Shown one piece after another: positions 52,611 to 61,684 of a stretch of 64,000 nucleotides of DNA. This stretch comes from Xylanibacter oryzae DSM 17970 (lineage in GTDB: Bacteria > Bacteroidota > Bacteroidia > Bacteroidales > Bacteroidaceae). Both the position numbers and the translations under genes were made by a program. The stretch spans positions 1,762,703-1,826,702 of the forward strand of contig NZ_KK073873.1 in NCBI RefSeq assembly GCF_000585355.1, in the 5' to 3' direction. The notes under the pieces are model-generated. The model ran no database searches. It was given only the letters and a program-made list of their open reading frames with translations, and was not told the DNA's origin. Positions within the stretch are counted from its first letter, which is position 1; each line of letters opens with the position of its first letter.

Positions 52611-53306
52611 GTCACAATACCACTTACCCTGTGTTTATAGGGCTTTCGTAAGCTCATAAATACCACGAAACACCACTATAATGCCACTAAACAATATAAG
52701 ATGGTACTAAATACATGCCATAATAGCACTTATTTTTGCCAATAAGCGTAAACCTCCAACGGATAAAGTCAATCACTATGCTTTTACCTCGCAAGAGCTA
52801 TCCTTCGACCTCATGATAGCTATGCTTTTACCAACTCAAAGCTATGCTACAGCATCACAAAAGCATAGCTATGACTATGCCTGAATTAGGTATACATCTT
52901 TGTTGTTATACTTACTGATTTACTGTACAAGTTATTAAAAGCTTTACTGATCCACTTTACAGAAACATAAAAGCCTTCCTGATTTGCTTAACACAAAGAA
53001 AATGTTTTACATATTGTTCTGGATATTATTCTTTGTATACAAAGTTACCCGTTGGCGGAATTAAATGAGCACTTGTTTAATTCTGACAACGGGTTAAAGT
53101 ATATTCCATAGTAATTATACATATTTCTATTTATTGTATAAATAAGTTGCAACTTATTTATACTTTGGGATAATATATAGAAACCTATCTAAATCACATT
53201 ATCAAAAGGGTGGCATTATAGTGTCATTTCGTGGTATTTATGATACTCATCGCGAGTTCTTATCTTATTAACATTCAACCACTTAAGTCACATAGTGGTA
53301 AAGTGG
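52611..53306. repeat. Repeat element B: homologue of the element at 9911-10970
   Basis: The left end has TCACAATACCACT (52612-52624) and the right end AGTGGTAAAGTGG (53294-53306), imperfect inverted repeats. Left-hand TACCACT-type units recur at 52662-52689 and complementary GTGGTATT/GTGGCATT units at the right (53209-53240). It shares with element A the left segment (ATACCACT..CCCTGTGTTTAT), the 148-bp block and the right segment, but lacks the IS remnant. No coding sequence inside. Confidence 0.62.
52873..53020. repeat. 148-bp block shared with 10108-10255
   Basis: A gap-free match, 141 of 148 positions, to the block in repeat element A. Confidence 0.8.
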
Positions 53307-53379
53307 TATTTTATTTTAGTTTTTTTATGTATATCTCTCATTAATAGCATAACTTTTATATCTTTTCACGATGACTATA

Positions 53380-54213
53380 TCAAACAATATTCAGTATATT
53401 GGTATCGTTTATATGTGGTTTCAATGTCAGATAATGTTGTGGGTCATCACTCTGGTCTTTAAGAGCTGTACCGCTTTTCTTCATATTATACGCATTCTCT
53501 ATTAACCATGCCAACTTGAATGCGGCTTTGCCATAACTAAGCCCTTCAGGACGTATATTTGAGATACAGTTGCGTTCGCTTTCCATTCTGCCCCAGAAAG
53601 GTTTGTATGTCATATAGACTCCGAGGCTGTCTGGAGATGAAAGACCGGGGCGCTCACCTATCAGGATAGCAACCAGTCCGCAATGCATCCTCTCCGCGAT
53701 GTCATCACCTAGTGCTACCCTGCTCTCCTTTGCGAGCACCACCGGTCCAACCGTCATGCCAAGTTCATCCATGTATGGCAAAAGCTGTCGTATGAATGGC
53801 ACGGCCTGTTTGTGAACAGCCTTTGATGAAAGTCCGTCACCAATAACTAACAATACATCTGCTCCCTGATAATTTAGCTCGTCAAGCTGAGCCTTACTTT
53901 TCTCACTGAGGCGCCTGCCGAAATCAGGACGGCATAAATAGACTTCTCTGTTGGCTGCAGAACTCTCCACATTTATCGTCTCCAGCCCCATTGCATGCAA
54001 TTCTTTGCCGATCCGATCTCTATCGAAAGGCATTTTTATAGAATCACGTGCTTTGGCATGCGCCAGACTGAACGTCAAATAGTCGTCTGTCAATATGCTG
54101 CATCCTGTTCTGCCAAGGGCTATTCTGGCATCTGTATATGATTTGAGTTTCTCCCAACAATCATTCTCCCTTATATTTTCAGCCTTTACGGTTATATAAT
54201 GATTTTCATCCAT
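53380..54213 (-). CDS. eutC: Ethanolamine ammonia-lyase, light chain
   Basis: A 277-residue protein with the EutC signatures TDARIALGRTGCS near the N terminus, VLLVIGDGLSSKAVHKQ, and LIGERPGLSSPDSLGVYMTY, which binds cobalamin. With EutB it converts ethanolamine to acetaldehyde and ammonia using adenosylcobalamin. It overlaps eutB by 8 bp. Length is close to that of the Enterobacteria protein. Confidence 0.96.
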   Translation of the reverse strand: MDENHYITVKAENIRENDCWEKLKSYTDARIALGRTGCSILTDDYLTFSLAHAKARDSIKMPFDRDRIGKELHAMGLETINVESSAANREVYLCRPDFGRRLSEKSKAQLDELNYQGADVLLVIGDGLSSKAVHKQAVPFIRQLLPYMDELGMTVGPVVLAKESRVALGDDIAERMHCGLVAILIGERPGLSSPDSLGVYMTYKPFWGRMESERNCISNIRPEGLSYGKAAFKLAWLIENAYNMKKSGTALKDQSDDPQHYLTLKPHINDTNILNIV

Positions 54214-55597
54214 TTACAGCCTCCATTTTCTCTATTTGCAATAATTTATTTGTTGGTTTGAATGGAAGTATATCCCCTTTATCATCTATAAGGTTCATCT
54301 TCTTCAACCAACTTTCAAACTCAGGTGCATGTCGCTTGTTTAATAGTTTTCTAACATAAAGCGCATCATGATAAGATGTACTCTGATAGTTGAGCATTAT
54401 ATCGTCTGCACCTGGCACACCCATTATGTAGTTTACTCCACCTGCGACGAGCAACGTAAGCAGATTATCCATATCGTCCTGGTCTGCCTCTGCATGATTA
54501 GTATAACAGATATCACAGCCGAGTGGTACGCCCATCAACTTACCACAGAAATGATCTTCCAGTCCTGCTCTTGTTATCTGCTTTCCGTCATATAGATATT
54601 CCGGTCCTATAAATCCTACCACTGTATTCACAAGAAGAGGATGATACCTGCGGGCCACAGCATAACAGCGAGCTTCGCAAGTCTGTTCGTCTACCCCGAA
54701 ATTTGCATCTGATGATAACGCCGAACCCTGTCCTGTTTCGAAATACATACAGTTTTCGCCGATAGTACCACGATGCAGACTCTTTACGGCTTCATAACCC
54801 TCATCAAGCATTTTCAGATTCACTCCAAAGCCAGCCATAGCTTTCTCAGTTCCTGCTATACTCTGAAACAACAAGTCTACCGGTGCACCTCTGTTTATCA
54901 GTTCGGTACAAGTAGTGACATGCGTAAGTACGCACGACTGAGTAGGTATATCATAATTACTTATTATATCATCCAGCATATAGTTCAAATTCATCAGTAC
55001 CGGTATGCTGTCGCTGGCCGGATTGATGCCGATAACAGCATCTCCACAACCATACATCAGACCATCTATTATGCTTGCCGCTATACCTTTGAGGTCGTCT
55101 ACAGGATGGTTAGGTTGCAACCTGACACTCAATCGGCCCGGTAGCCCTATTGTATCTCTGAATTTTGTTACAACGCTACACTTCTGTGCCACCAGTAATA
55201 AGTCTTGATTGCGCATTATTTTACTCACAGCAGCAGCTATCTCAGGAGTTATCCCCGGAGCCACATACGAAAGGTCGGCCGTAGTAGTATGGTCATTAAG
55301 TAACCAGTTGCGGAAGTCGCCTACCGTAAGACTGCTTATCGGAGCAAAAGCTTTCTTATCATGAGTATCAACAATCAATCTGGTAACCTCATCTTCCTCA
55401 TAAGGAATAAGAGGTTCTTCAAGGAATCTCTCAAGTGGAACTTCTGCAAGAGCCATCTTTGCAGCCACTCGTTCTTCCATGCTTGATGCAGAGATTCCGG
55501 CAAGGTCATCGCCAGAACGAGCTGGCGTGGCCTTTGCCATCACATCTCTCAGATTATTAAATTCATATGTTATGTTTCCTATCGCTATCTTGTACAT
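54206..55597 (-). CDS. eutB: Ethanolamine ammonia-lyase, heavy chain
   Basis: A 463-residue protein, full length for EutB. Segments such as LAGISASSMEERVAAK, RLSVRLQPNHPVDDL, GINPASDSIPVLMNLNYML, YFETGQGSALSSDA, FIGPEYLYDGKQITRAGLED and IMGVPGADDIMLNYQS are typical and cover the substrate and cobalamin sites. Its start lies inside the permease gene (35 bp overlap), which couples them. No EutA reactivase, no aldehyde dehydrogenase and no microcompartment shell gene are beside it. Confidence 0.97.
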   Translation of the reverse strand: MYKIAIGNITYEFNNLRDVMAKATPARSGDDLAGISASSMEERVAAKMALAEVPLERFLEEPLIPYEEDEVTRLIVDTHDKKAFAPISSLTVGDFRNWLLNDHTTTADLSYVAPGITPEIAAAVSKIMRNQDLLLVAQKCSVVTKFRDTIGLPGRLSVRLQPNHPVDDLKGIAASIIDGLMYGCGDAVIGINPASDSIPVLMNLNYMLDDIISNYDIPTQSCVLTHVTTCTELINRGAPVDLLFQSIAGTEKAMAGFGVNLKMLDEGYEAVKSLHRGTIGENCMYFETGQGSALSSDANFGVDEQTCEARCYAVARRYHPLLVNTVVGFIGPEYLYDGKQITRAGLEDHFCGKLMGVPLGCDICYTNHAEADQDDMDNLLTLLVAGGVNYIMGVPGADDIMLNYQSTSYHDALYVRKLLNKRHAPEFESWLKKMNLIDDKGDILPFKPTNKLLQIEKMEAVNG

Positions 55598-57035
55598 AAA
55601 CTGTCTCTCCTATTAATTCACCTTCAGGTTCTACATTTGAATCTATCTCGTCTTCAACCTCTGGCGCATTGTCGTCTATGACAACAAAATCTTCATGTAT
55701 CGCTTTGCGGTTGTACAGATAATATCCATAGCATAATGCCATTATTATAACAAATGCTACAAATACATTGAAATTATAATATACCATGAGTACAAAACAT
55801 ATAACGGCTCCGACCAATGCTATTATAGGGAAGGCCGGATAACATATTGCCTTGTATGGACGCTCTAGGTCTGGTTCTGTCTTACGCAGTCTGAACAGAG
55901 ACATCATGGATATTATATACATCGTTATCGAACCGAAACATGCTAACGTGATTATATTTGCAGTCAACGACTGACCATTAAGGAACAGATCAAAACCATC
56001 ACAGACTACGCATACAATACCAAACACCGCTGTACTTACAATTGCCCAGTGTGGAACCGCACGCCTGTTAACCCAACTTAGTGGCTTTGGCAGATAACCG
56101 GCACGTGATAGTGCAAATATCTGGCGACCTGCCTCCATTATTATGCCATGGAATGATGCAAGAAGTCCAAACAGACCAAGGAATACCAACATATGTACCC
56201 AACTGCTCTTTTGACCTACAACCATCATCATTGCTTTTGGCAGAGGGTCATTAAGGTTAGATAATTGTTTCCAATCACCAGATCCACCTGCAAACATCAT
56301 TACACCGGCTGCAAGAAGTACTAAAGTTATTATACCTGTAATAAACCCCTTTTTAACTGTAACTTGTGGATTTTTCGCTTCTTCAGCACTCATCGAGGCT
56401 CCTTCTATTGCAAGGAAGAACCAGATTGCGAATGGTATTGATGCACATATACCCCCTATCGTCCCCATGGAGAAGGTATCTGAGCCTGCCCAACCATGTG
56501 AAAGGAAGTTTGTTAATGCAAAACCAGGTGCTACAACGCCCATAAAGACGAGTAACTCGCATATAGCAACTATAGTAACGGCAAGCTCAAATGTGGCTGC
56601 TGCTGAAACTCCGCAAAGATTTAAGGCAACAAAAAGTCCATAAGCGACAATTGCAATTGCAACCGGGCTCAGCCCTGGTATTAGATCACTGAAATATGCT
56701 CCGATAGCTAATGCTATGGATGGCGGTGCGCAAACATACTCTATGAGTGTAAATGTCCCTGCAAAGAATCCTCCGAGTGGACCAAAAGCTCTACGAGCAT
56801 AAGCGAAAGGGCCTCCGGCCTGAGGAATGGCACACGACATCTCTGTAAAACTGAATATGAAAGTCACGTACATTATTGCAACAAACAATGTTGCTATTAA
56901 GAATCCTAAGGTTCCTCCTGATGCCCAACCGTAACTCCATCCGAAATAATCTCCTGAAATAACCAATCCTACAGCTATTCCCCATAAATGAAAAGCGTTC
57001 AACTTACGCTTTAATGTTGACTTCTGCTTACCCAT
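55563..57035 (-). CDS. eat: Ethanolamine permease (APC superfamily)
   Basis: A 490-residue inner-membrane protein with about 12 helices. The N-terminal KRKLNAFHLWGIAVGLVISG and the FAYARRAFGPLGGFFAG loop match the ethanolamine permease family (Eat); EGASMSAEEAKNP is a conserved APC segment. It is the first gene of the operon, so uptake and breakdown of ethanolamine are coupled. The upstream region has a consensus promoter with an overlapping perfect palindrome. Confidence 0.93.
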   Translation of the reverse strand: MGKQKSTLKRKLNAFHLWGIAVGLVISGDYFGWSYGWASGGTLGFLIATLFVAIMYVTFIFSFTEMSCAIPQAGGPFAYARRAFGPLGGFFAGTFTLIEYVCAPPSIALAIGAYFSDLIPGLSPVAIAIVAYGLFVALNLCGVSAAATFELAVTIVAICELLVFMGVVAPGFALTNFLSHGWAGSDTFSMGTIGGICASIPFAIWFFLAIEGASMSAEEAKNPQVTVKKGFITGIITLVLLAAGVMMFAGGSGDWKQLSNLNDPLPKAMMMVVGQKSSWVHMLVFLGLFGLLASFHGIIMEAGRQIFALSRAGYLPKPLSWVNRRAVPHWAIVSTAVFGIVCVVCDGFDLFLNGQSLTANIITLACFGSITMYIISMMSLFRLRKTEPDLERPYKAICYPAFPIIALVGAVICFVLMVYYNFNVFVAFVIIMALCYGYYLYNRKAIHEDFVVIDDNAPEVEDEIDSNVEPEGELIGETVYVQDSDRKHNI

Positions 57036-57083
57036 ACCTAATTTGTTTTAATTTGTGTTGTGTTGTTATTTGTGTGTATTGTT

Positions 57084-57103
57084 ATGATATTCGCAAATAT
57101 CAT
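57084..57103. promoter_or_regulatory. Inverted repeat in the leader of the ethanolamine operon
   Basis: Perfect 8-bp arms ATGATATT and AATATCAT around a 4-nt CGCA. It lies about 20 bp downstream of the -7 box, so it could be a second operator or an RNA hairpin in the 5' leader. Confidence 0.5.
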
Positions 57104-57121
57104 TTTGTAATCTTAATAATG

Positions 57122-57151
57122 CAAAGATACAACATTTTGTTATAATAACAA
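57122..57151 (-). promoter_or_regulatory. Promoter of the ethanolamine operon
   Basis: On the minus strand: TTG (57151-57149), 19 bp, TATCTTTG (57129-57122). The predicted leader is about 80 nt. Confidence 0.75.
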
Positions 57152-57154
57152 AAT
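57134..57154. promoter_or_regulatory. 21-bp perfect palindrome over the -33 element of the ethanolamine promoter
   Basis: Arms ATTTTGTTAT (57134-57143) and the exact reverse complement (57145-57154) flank a single A. It covers the -33 element and part of the spacer, a position suited to a repressor or activator site. The cognate protein is not known; it does not match the usual CRP or FNR consensus. Confidence 0.55.
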
Positions 57155-57386
57155 AAATTATATCATAAAGTAAGTAATAAATGAAATCATGTTACTTTTT
57201 GATATCATAAAAGAATATCTGTTTACAAATAGTAATTAAAAACATTATTTTATAAACAAATTGAAACTTTATTGACATCTAAATAATATTTATGTATTGA
57301 TATTCAAAATATTATCATACTATTTGCTATTTATATCATCTATTATGTAATGACATTTATTATATATAAGAGATTACATAAACAAA
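57155..57386. other. AT-rich region between the ethanolamine promoter and the glmM-like gene
   Basis: No gene seen. TGATAT-type short palindromes recur (57200-57207, TGATATCA; a further imperfect one at about 57297-57317). Confidence 0.4.
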
Positions 57387-57414
57387 AAAGACAGACTCTT
57401 TCGAATCTGTCTTT
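57387..57414 (-). terminator. Terminator of the glmM-like gene
   Basis: A 9-bp stem (AAAGACAGA / TCTGTCTTT) with a 10-nt loop, followed on the minus strand by six T. Confidence 0.85.
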
Positions 57415-57434
57415 ACATTATATATATAGTATTT

Positions 57435-58820
57435 CTACTTCTGCATATCGTAAACAACCTGCATTAGTTTTTTACCTATAGCATCGGCATCCTCCATTGT
57501 TGACGCCTCACTGTAAACTCTTATAATAGGTTCAGTATTACTCTTACGAAGATGTACCCACTTATCAGGGAAATCAATTTTCACGCCATCAATGTCTGTG
57601 ATCTGCTCGTTCTTAAACATCTCCTTTACCTTTACCAATATAGCGTCAACATCAGTAGATGCTGTTAGATCAATACGATTCTTTGCAATAAAGTAATTAG
57701 GAAACGAAGCACGTAGCTCGCTTACCTTACATCCCTTATGTGCCAAAGAAGAAAGGAATAAAGCAATGCCTACTAGCGCATCACGACCGTAATGACTCTC
57801 TGGATAAATTACTCCACCATTACCTTCTCCGCCTATTACAGCATTGACATCCTTCATCTTTGTCGTAACATTTACCTCTCCTACTGCAGCAGCTGTATAT
57901 TTGCCACCATGTTTCTCTGTAACATCACGCAGTGCACGTGTAGAACTTAGGTTAGATACTGTATTTCCAGGTGTCTTGCTCAATACATAATCTGCAACAG
58001 AAACCAATGTGTATTCTTCGCCAAACATTTTTCCATCCTCACAAATGAAAGCAAGTCTGTCTACATCAGGATCGACTACGATACCCATATCAAACTTACC
58101 CTTACTCATTTCTCCCATAATACCACCAAGGTTCTTCTCCAGTGGTTCCGGGTTATGGGCAAAGTTTCCATTCGCTTCTCCATTCAGGAATGTGTATTTT
58201 ACCCCTAAAGCATCCAATAAATCAGGAAGGATAATACCTCCTACTGAATTAATTGAATCAACACATACATTAAATCCGGCCTTTTTGATAGCCTCAACAT
58301 CAACAAGTTTCAGATTAAGAACGCTGTCAATATGTTTTTTGTTATATGTATCGTCTTCTGTATATTTTCCGAGGTTATCAACCTCAGCATATTCAAAATC
58401 TTCTTTTTCTGCTATTTCAAGCACTTCATTGCCCTCATCCTTTGTAAGGAATTCACCTTCATTATTAAGAAGTTTCAAGGCATTCCAATGACGTGGATTG
58501 TGACTGGCTGTAATAATAATACCACCATCTGCACCAGCCATACGTACAGTCAATTCGGTTGTAGGCGTAGTAGCCATACCTATATTGATTACATCATATC
58601 CAATACCCATAAGAGTACCGCATACTACCTTTGCAACCATATCGCCTGATATACGGGCATCACGTCCTACTATTATCTTCCCACTATTTGATTTGTTGCT
58701 ACGACGAATAAAAGTAGCATAAGCTGTTGTAAATTTAACTATGTCTAACGGGTTCAGCGTATCGCCCGTCTGTCCGCCGATTGTGCCGCGGATACCTGAA
58801 ATAGATTTAATAAGTGTCAT
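57435..58820 (-). CDS. glmM: Phosphoglucosamine mutase-like alpha-D-phosphohexomutase
   Basis: A 461-residue protein with SGIRGTIGGQ, the phospho-Ser S106 in TASHNP, the metal loop VDPDVDRLAF (about 248-257), the sugar-binding GEGNGG-type loop and the C-terminal phosphate site RKSNTEPIIRVY. In most Bacteroidales the equivalent protein is annotated GlmM (glucosamine-6-P to glucosamine-1-P); phosphomannomutase activity is possible. It lies directly after the DUF4827 lipoprotein gene (no gap). Confidence 0.88.
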   Translation of the reverse strand: MTLIKSISGIRGTIGGQTGDTLNPLDIVKFTTAYATFIRRSNKSNSGKIIVGRDARISGDMVAKVVCGTLMGIGYDVINIGMATTPTTELTVRMAGADGGIIITASHNPRHWNALKLLNNEGEFLTKDEGNEVLEIAEKEDFEYAEVDNLGKYTEDDTYNKKHIDSVLNLKLVDVEAIKKAGFNVCVDSINSVGGIILPDLLDALGVKYTFLNGEANGNFAHNPEPLEKNLGGIMGEMSKGKFDMGIVVDPDVDRLAFICEDGKMFGEEYTLVSVADYVLSKTPGNTVSNLSSTRALRDVTEKHGGKYTAAAVGEVNVTTKMKDVNAVIGGEGNGGVIYPESHYGRDALVGIALFLSSLAHKGCKVSELRASFPNYFIAKNRIDLTASTDVDAILVKVKEMFKNEQITDIDGVKIDFPDKWVHLRKSNTEPIIRVYSEASTMEDADAIGKKLMQVVYDMQK

Positions 58821-59465
58821 TTATATTCCTCTCATGTAAGTTATTCTGTAATAGCAAGGGTATACATACTGTGATGCACGAGACTGTCCCTCTGAATGAG
58901 GTACTATGATTTTAACCTTTGCTATTTCATCTCCTTCTTTTAGCGGACGGCCTATATTTATATAAGTAAGTGGCACAAGCCATCCGGCCGGTACTGAAGT
59001 TGAACCATAAGATAGATACATCAAACTGGATTTACTGTCAAAAGAAGCAGTAAACGTACCACTTGAATTCGTTACATTCATTTTCTCAGGATACGCTGCA
59101 TAAGTAAGATAATTATCACTCAACTGCATTGAATCCTCTTTTATGTTATATTCATCAAAACGGCATAAAATAGTAACATTTTCACCATCCTTGACCTTCT
59201 CGCCACAACCGTTACGTACTATCTGCATGTAAACTCCCGACTTATCTAAAAGTACATATTGGTTCTTGCCTTTTGTCGTGTCTGTTGTATAACCTTGATT
59301 GGCAAATTGTGCTTCTGATATTACATTTATAGACGAATCTGATATAAACTTACTAATTGCAGCACGCTCTGCATTCTTCTGATCCGCATAAGTTTCTCCT
59401 TTGCTACAACTTGCTACAATTATAACAACGATGAAGGATATAAGCGCTATGGCTGTTTTTTTCAT
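58821..59465 (-). CDS. DUF4827 lipoprotein
   Basis: The ATG at 59465 is preferred because it starts MKKTAIALISF, a lipoprotein signal with lipobox VASCSKG (214 residues); an upstream in-frame ATG would add a poor leader. The mature part has a FKBP-like layout (VYMQIVRNGCGEKVKDGENV, WLVPLTYINIGRPLKEGDEI and a final CYYRITYMRGI) but differs from typical FKBP. From memory it matches the Bacteroidales family DUF4827. Role unknown, at the envelope. Confidence 0.8.
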   Translation of the reverse strand: MKKTAIALISFIVVIIVASCSKGETYADQKNAERAAISKFISDSSINVISEAQFANQGYTTDTTKGKNQYVLLDKSGVYMQIVRNGCGEKVKDGENVTILCRFDEYNIKEDSMQLSDNYLTYAAYPEKMNVTNSSGTFTASFDSKSSLMYLSYGSTSVPAGWLVPLTYINIGRPLKEGDEIAKVKIIVPHSEGQSRASQYVYPCYYRITYMRGI

Positions 59466-59555
59466 TTTAATATTTATTTTAATCGTGACAAAATTACAAA
59501 AATCCAAGCATATAATAAAAAATAGATGATGTAATTATGCTACTTTAACTGATTA

Positions 59556-60593
59556 TTAGCGACTTAGTTGATCTGCAAAACGAATTATAGCTAACTTTAC
59601 AATATTTTCAGCTTCTTCTATAGAACAATGCAGACGTCCGCCTGCTGCATTAAGGTGACCTCCACCGTTAAAGAATTCTTTTGCAACCTCATTACAAGGG
59701 AAATCGTCTACTGATCTGAGACTGACCCAAATCAAATTAGATTTTTCAGTATCTTCTCTCAAAGATATTGACATTTTCAGTCCCTTTATCTGTAAAGGCA
59801 TATTTACGAGTCCTTCGGCATCGCCTTTCTTAAACATAAAGCGGGTCATATCCTGACGGGTAATAGTAAACCAAGCTACATGATATTCTTCATTTACTTG
59901 CATCTTATTGTATAGTATGTATCCAATAAGACGAAGACGTGATGAACTGTAATTATTGAATACATTACGATATATCTTATCTTTGTCAATACCCTTCATC
60001 AACAACTGACTTATTATAAAATATATTTCAGGTGTATTCGAATTGTATGTGAATCCTCCTGTGTCGGTCATCATTCCACAATATATAGGTACAGCCATGT
60101 TAGGCGTCATCGTATCAAATGAGCCCAACTGCCATATTACGCGGAATACCAACTCTGATGTAGAACTTAGTTCGGGGTGTGATACGGTAACAAGTGTGTC
60201 CATCTGAGGATTGGGATGATGGTCTATCATAACCTTTGTGGATTTACTAGCCTGTAAGGCTTCGCTCATACCATCCACACGCTCTACACAATTGAAGTCC
60301 ATACAGAATACTGTATCGGCATCTTCAAAGGCTGTATCCGCTACAGACTTATGTTTATCGTATCTTATTATGTCTTCTGAACCGGGAAGCCATTTCAAAA
60401 AATCAGGAAATTGATCTGGAACTATCACTAAAGGTTGCTTTCCATAAGAGCGTATATATTCTGCCATGCCCAATGAAGACCCTATTGCGTCTCCATCTGG
60501 ATTGACATGACAACATACTATTATCTTTTCTGAAGTCTCTATCAGATTTTTGATGAGGCCACATTCTTTGTCTGTTAATATATTGATCTGCAT
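59556..60593 (-). CDS. DHH family phosphoesterase (NrnA-like)
   Basis: A 345-residue protein with CCHVNPDGDAIGSSLG, the DFNCVERVDGM Asp region, MIDHHPNP (DHH motif) and the C-terminal DHHA1 GGGHLNAAGGRL. NrnA proteins hydrolyse short oligoribonucleotides and 3',5'-phosphoadenosine phosphate, helping RNA decay and sulfur metabolism. A TAACTTTG box lies 8 nt before the ATG, so the transcript may have almost no leader. Confidence 0.94.
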   Translation of the reverse strand: MQINILTDKECGLIKNLIETSEKIIVCCHVNPDGDAIGSSLGMAEYIRSYGKQPLVIVPDQFPDFLKWLPGSEDIIRYDKHKSVADTAFEDADTVFCMDFNCVERVDGMSEALQASKSTKVMIDHHPNPQMDTLVTVSHPELSSTSELVFRVIWQLGSFDTMTPNMAVPIYCGMMTDTGGFTYNSNTPEIYFIISQLLMKGIDKDKIYRNVFNNYSSSRLRLIGYILYNKMQVNEEYHVAWFTITRQDMTRFMFKKGDAEGLVNMPLQIKGLKMSISLREDTEKSNLIWVSLRSVDDFPCNEVAKEFFNGGGHLNAAGGRLHCSIEEAENIVKLAIIRFADQLSR

Positions 60594-60601
60594 AATGGTT
60601 G

Positions 60602-60609
60602 CAAAGTTA
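60602..60609 (-). promoter_or_regulatory. -7 box before the NrnA-like gene
   Basis: TAACTTTG on the minus strand, directly beside the terminator of the upstream gene; no clear -33. Confidence 0.4.
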
Positions 60610-60610
60610 A

Positions 60611-60638
60611 TAAAAAAGGCGCATCAATGATGCGCCTT
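60611..60638 (-). terminator. Terminator of the nucleotidyltransferase gene
   Basis: A perfect 10-bp stem (AAGGCGCATC / GATGCGCCTT), 3-nt loop, then a T run on the minus strand. Confidence 0.92.
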
Positions 60639-60655
60639 CTTCAATTTATTTTAGT

Positions 60656-61567
60656 TTAAAATAACTTATTAGGATAAACGCCTGAGTCGATAAGACTTTG
60701 TATCTTATCTACTACAGACTGTCTGTCTGCTGCATAGGTTACACCGAACCACTTGCTAGTTGTATCCAATACCTTTACGGTGGCAGTCTTTTCGTTTATC
60801 AACTTATTAACCATAAGTGGAATAAAGAATTCAGCTTTTAGATTAGAAATATTTGCAGGGTCTGAAAGGAACTCCTTGAAATATGCTACGCTGTACTCAA
60901 AATAGTCGGGAGTGAATCCCCACATATTCATAGACACAGGGGTATTGTCTTCTACAGCTACCCATTTGCCATTTTCATCCTTATAACTTACCGGACCGTT
61001 AACACGCATAATTTCTGTGCGCTCTACTACGGTTGTAAGATTTTCTTTTTCATCTTTAGAGCAGATGCCACGTGCTACAGTTCCATTCTCAGACAATGTA
61101 TTACCTACACGGAAGCCAACCATTGCATAATCGTTTTTGCTGCCTTCTGGAAGTTCTGAAAGGAATTTACCAATTACCATGAATGCGTCTCTGTTATAGA
61201 AATCATCACAGTTAATAACACAGAAAGGCTCTTTGATTGCATTCTGAGCCATCATCACTGCATGGTTTGTTCCCCATGGCTTAACACGGTCTGCCGGACA
61301 AGTAAAACCCTCAGGTAGAGAATCTAGACTCTGGAAACATAGCTCTACAGGGATATGCCCTTCGTATTTACTTAATATCTTTTCACGAAAGTCGTTCTCG
61401 AAATCTTTTCTGATTACGAATACGATCTTTCCAAATCCCGCTTTGATAGCATCATAAATGGAATAATCCATTATTGTTTCACCGTTAGGGCCTAAACCAT
61501 CTAACTGTTTCAGACCTCCATAACGGCTTCCCATTCCTGCTGCTAGGAGTAATAAAGTTGGTTTCAT
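60656..61567 (-). CDS. Sugar-phosphate nucleotidyltransferase family protein
   Basis: A 303-residue protein with LLAAGMGSRYGGLKQ (about 7-21), the nucleotide-binding signature of the NTP_transferase family, and INCDDFYN with a metal-binding Asp. Related to GalU/RmlA but with an unusual C terminus. It would make an NDP-sugar; the sugar and nucleotide are not clear. Many Bacteroidales carry this protein. It has a consensus promoter and a perfect terminator, so it is monocistronic. Confidence 0.85.
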   Translation of the reverse strand: MKPTLLLLAAGMGSRYGGLKQLDGLGPNGETIMDYSIYDAIKAGFGKIVFVIRKDFENDFREKILSKYEGHIPVELCFQSLDSLPEGFTCPADRVKPWGTNHAVMMAQNAIKEPFCVINCDDFYNRDAFMVIGKFLSELPEGSKNDYAMVGFRVGNTLSENGTVARGICSKDEKENLTTVVERTEIMRVNGPVSYKDENGKWVAVEDNTPVSMNMWGFTPDYFEYSVAYFKEFLSDPANISNLKAEFFIPLMVNKLINEKTATVKVLDTTSKWFGVTYAADRQSVVDKIQSLIDSGVYPNKLF

Positions 61568-61609
61568 TTTTTATTGTATTTAAGTATCAGTTGTTATATA
61601 ACTTGCTTG

Positions 61610-61640
61610 CAAAGGTAATTTATTTTTAGATAACAGACAA
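61610..61640 (-). promoter_or_regulatory. Promoter of the nucleotidyltransferase gene
   Basis: On the minus strand: TTG (61640-61638), 20 bp, TACCTTTG (61617-61610). Confidence 0.78.
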
Positions 61641-61684
61641 ATGTATTTTGCATTAAATCTATTTTCATAAAGAACTTACCTTTA

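Noticed and set aside
52611..53306. CRISPR array based on repeated TACCACT-type motifs
   Set aside because: Units are short, irregularly spaced and inverted between ends; there are no uniform spacers and no cas genes.
53380..57035. Ethanolamine microcompartment locus
   Set aside because: No shell protein (BMC domain), EutA or aldehyde dehydrogenase gene lies beside eutBC in this window.
57036..57434. Cobalamin riboswitch upstream of the ethanolamine operon
   Set aside because: No B12-box-like conserved segment was seen in the leader; only palindromes and AT-rich sequence.
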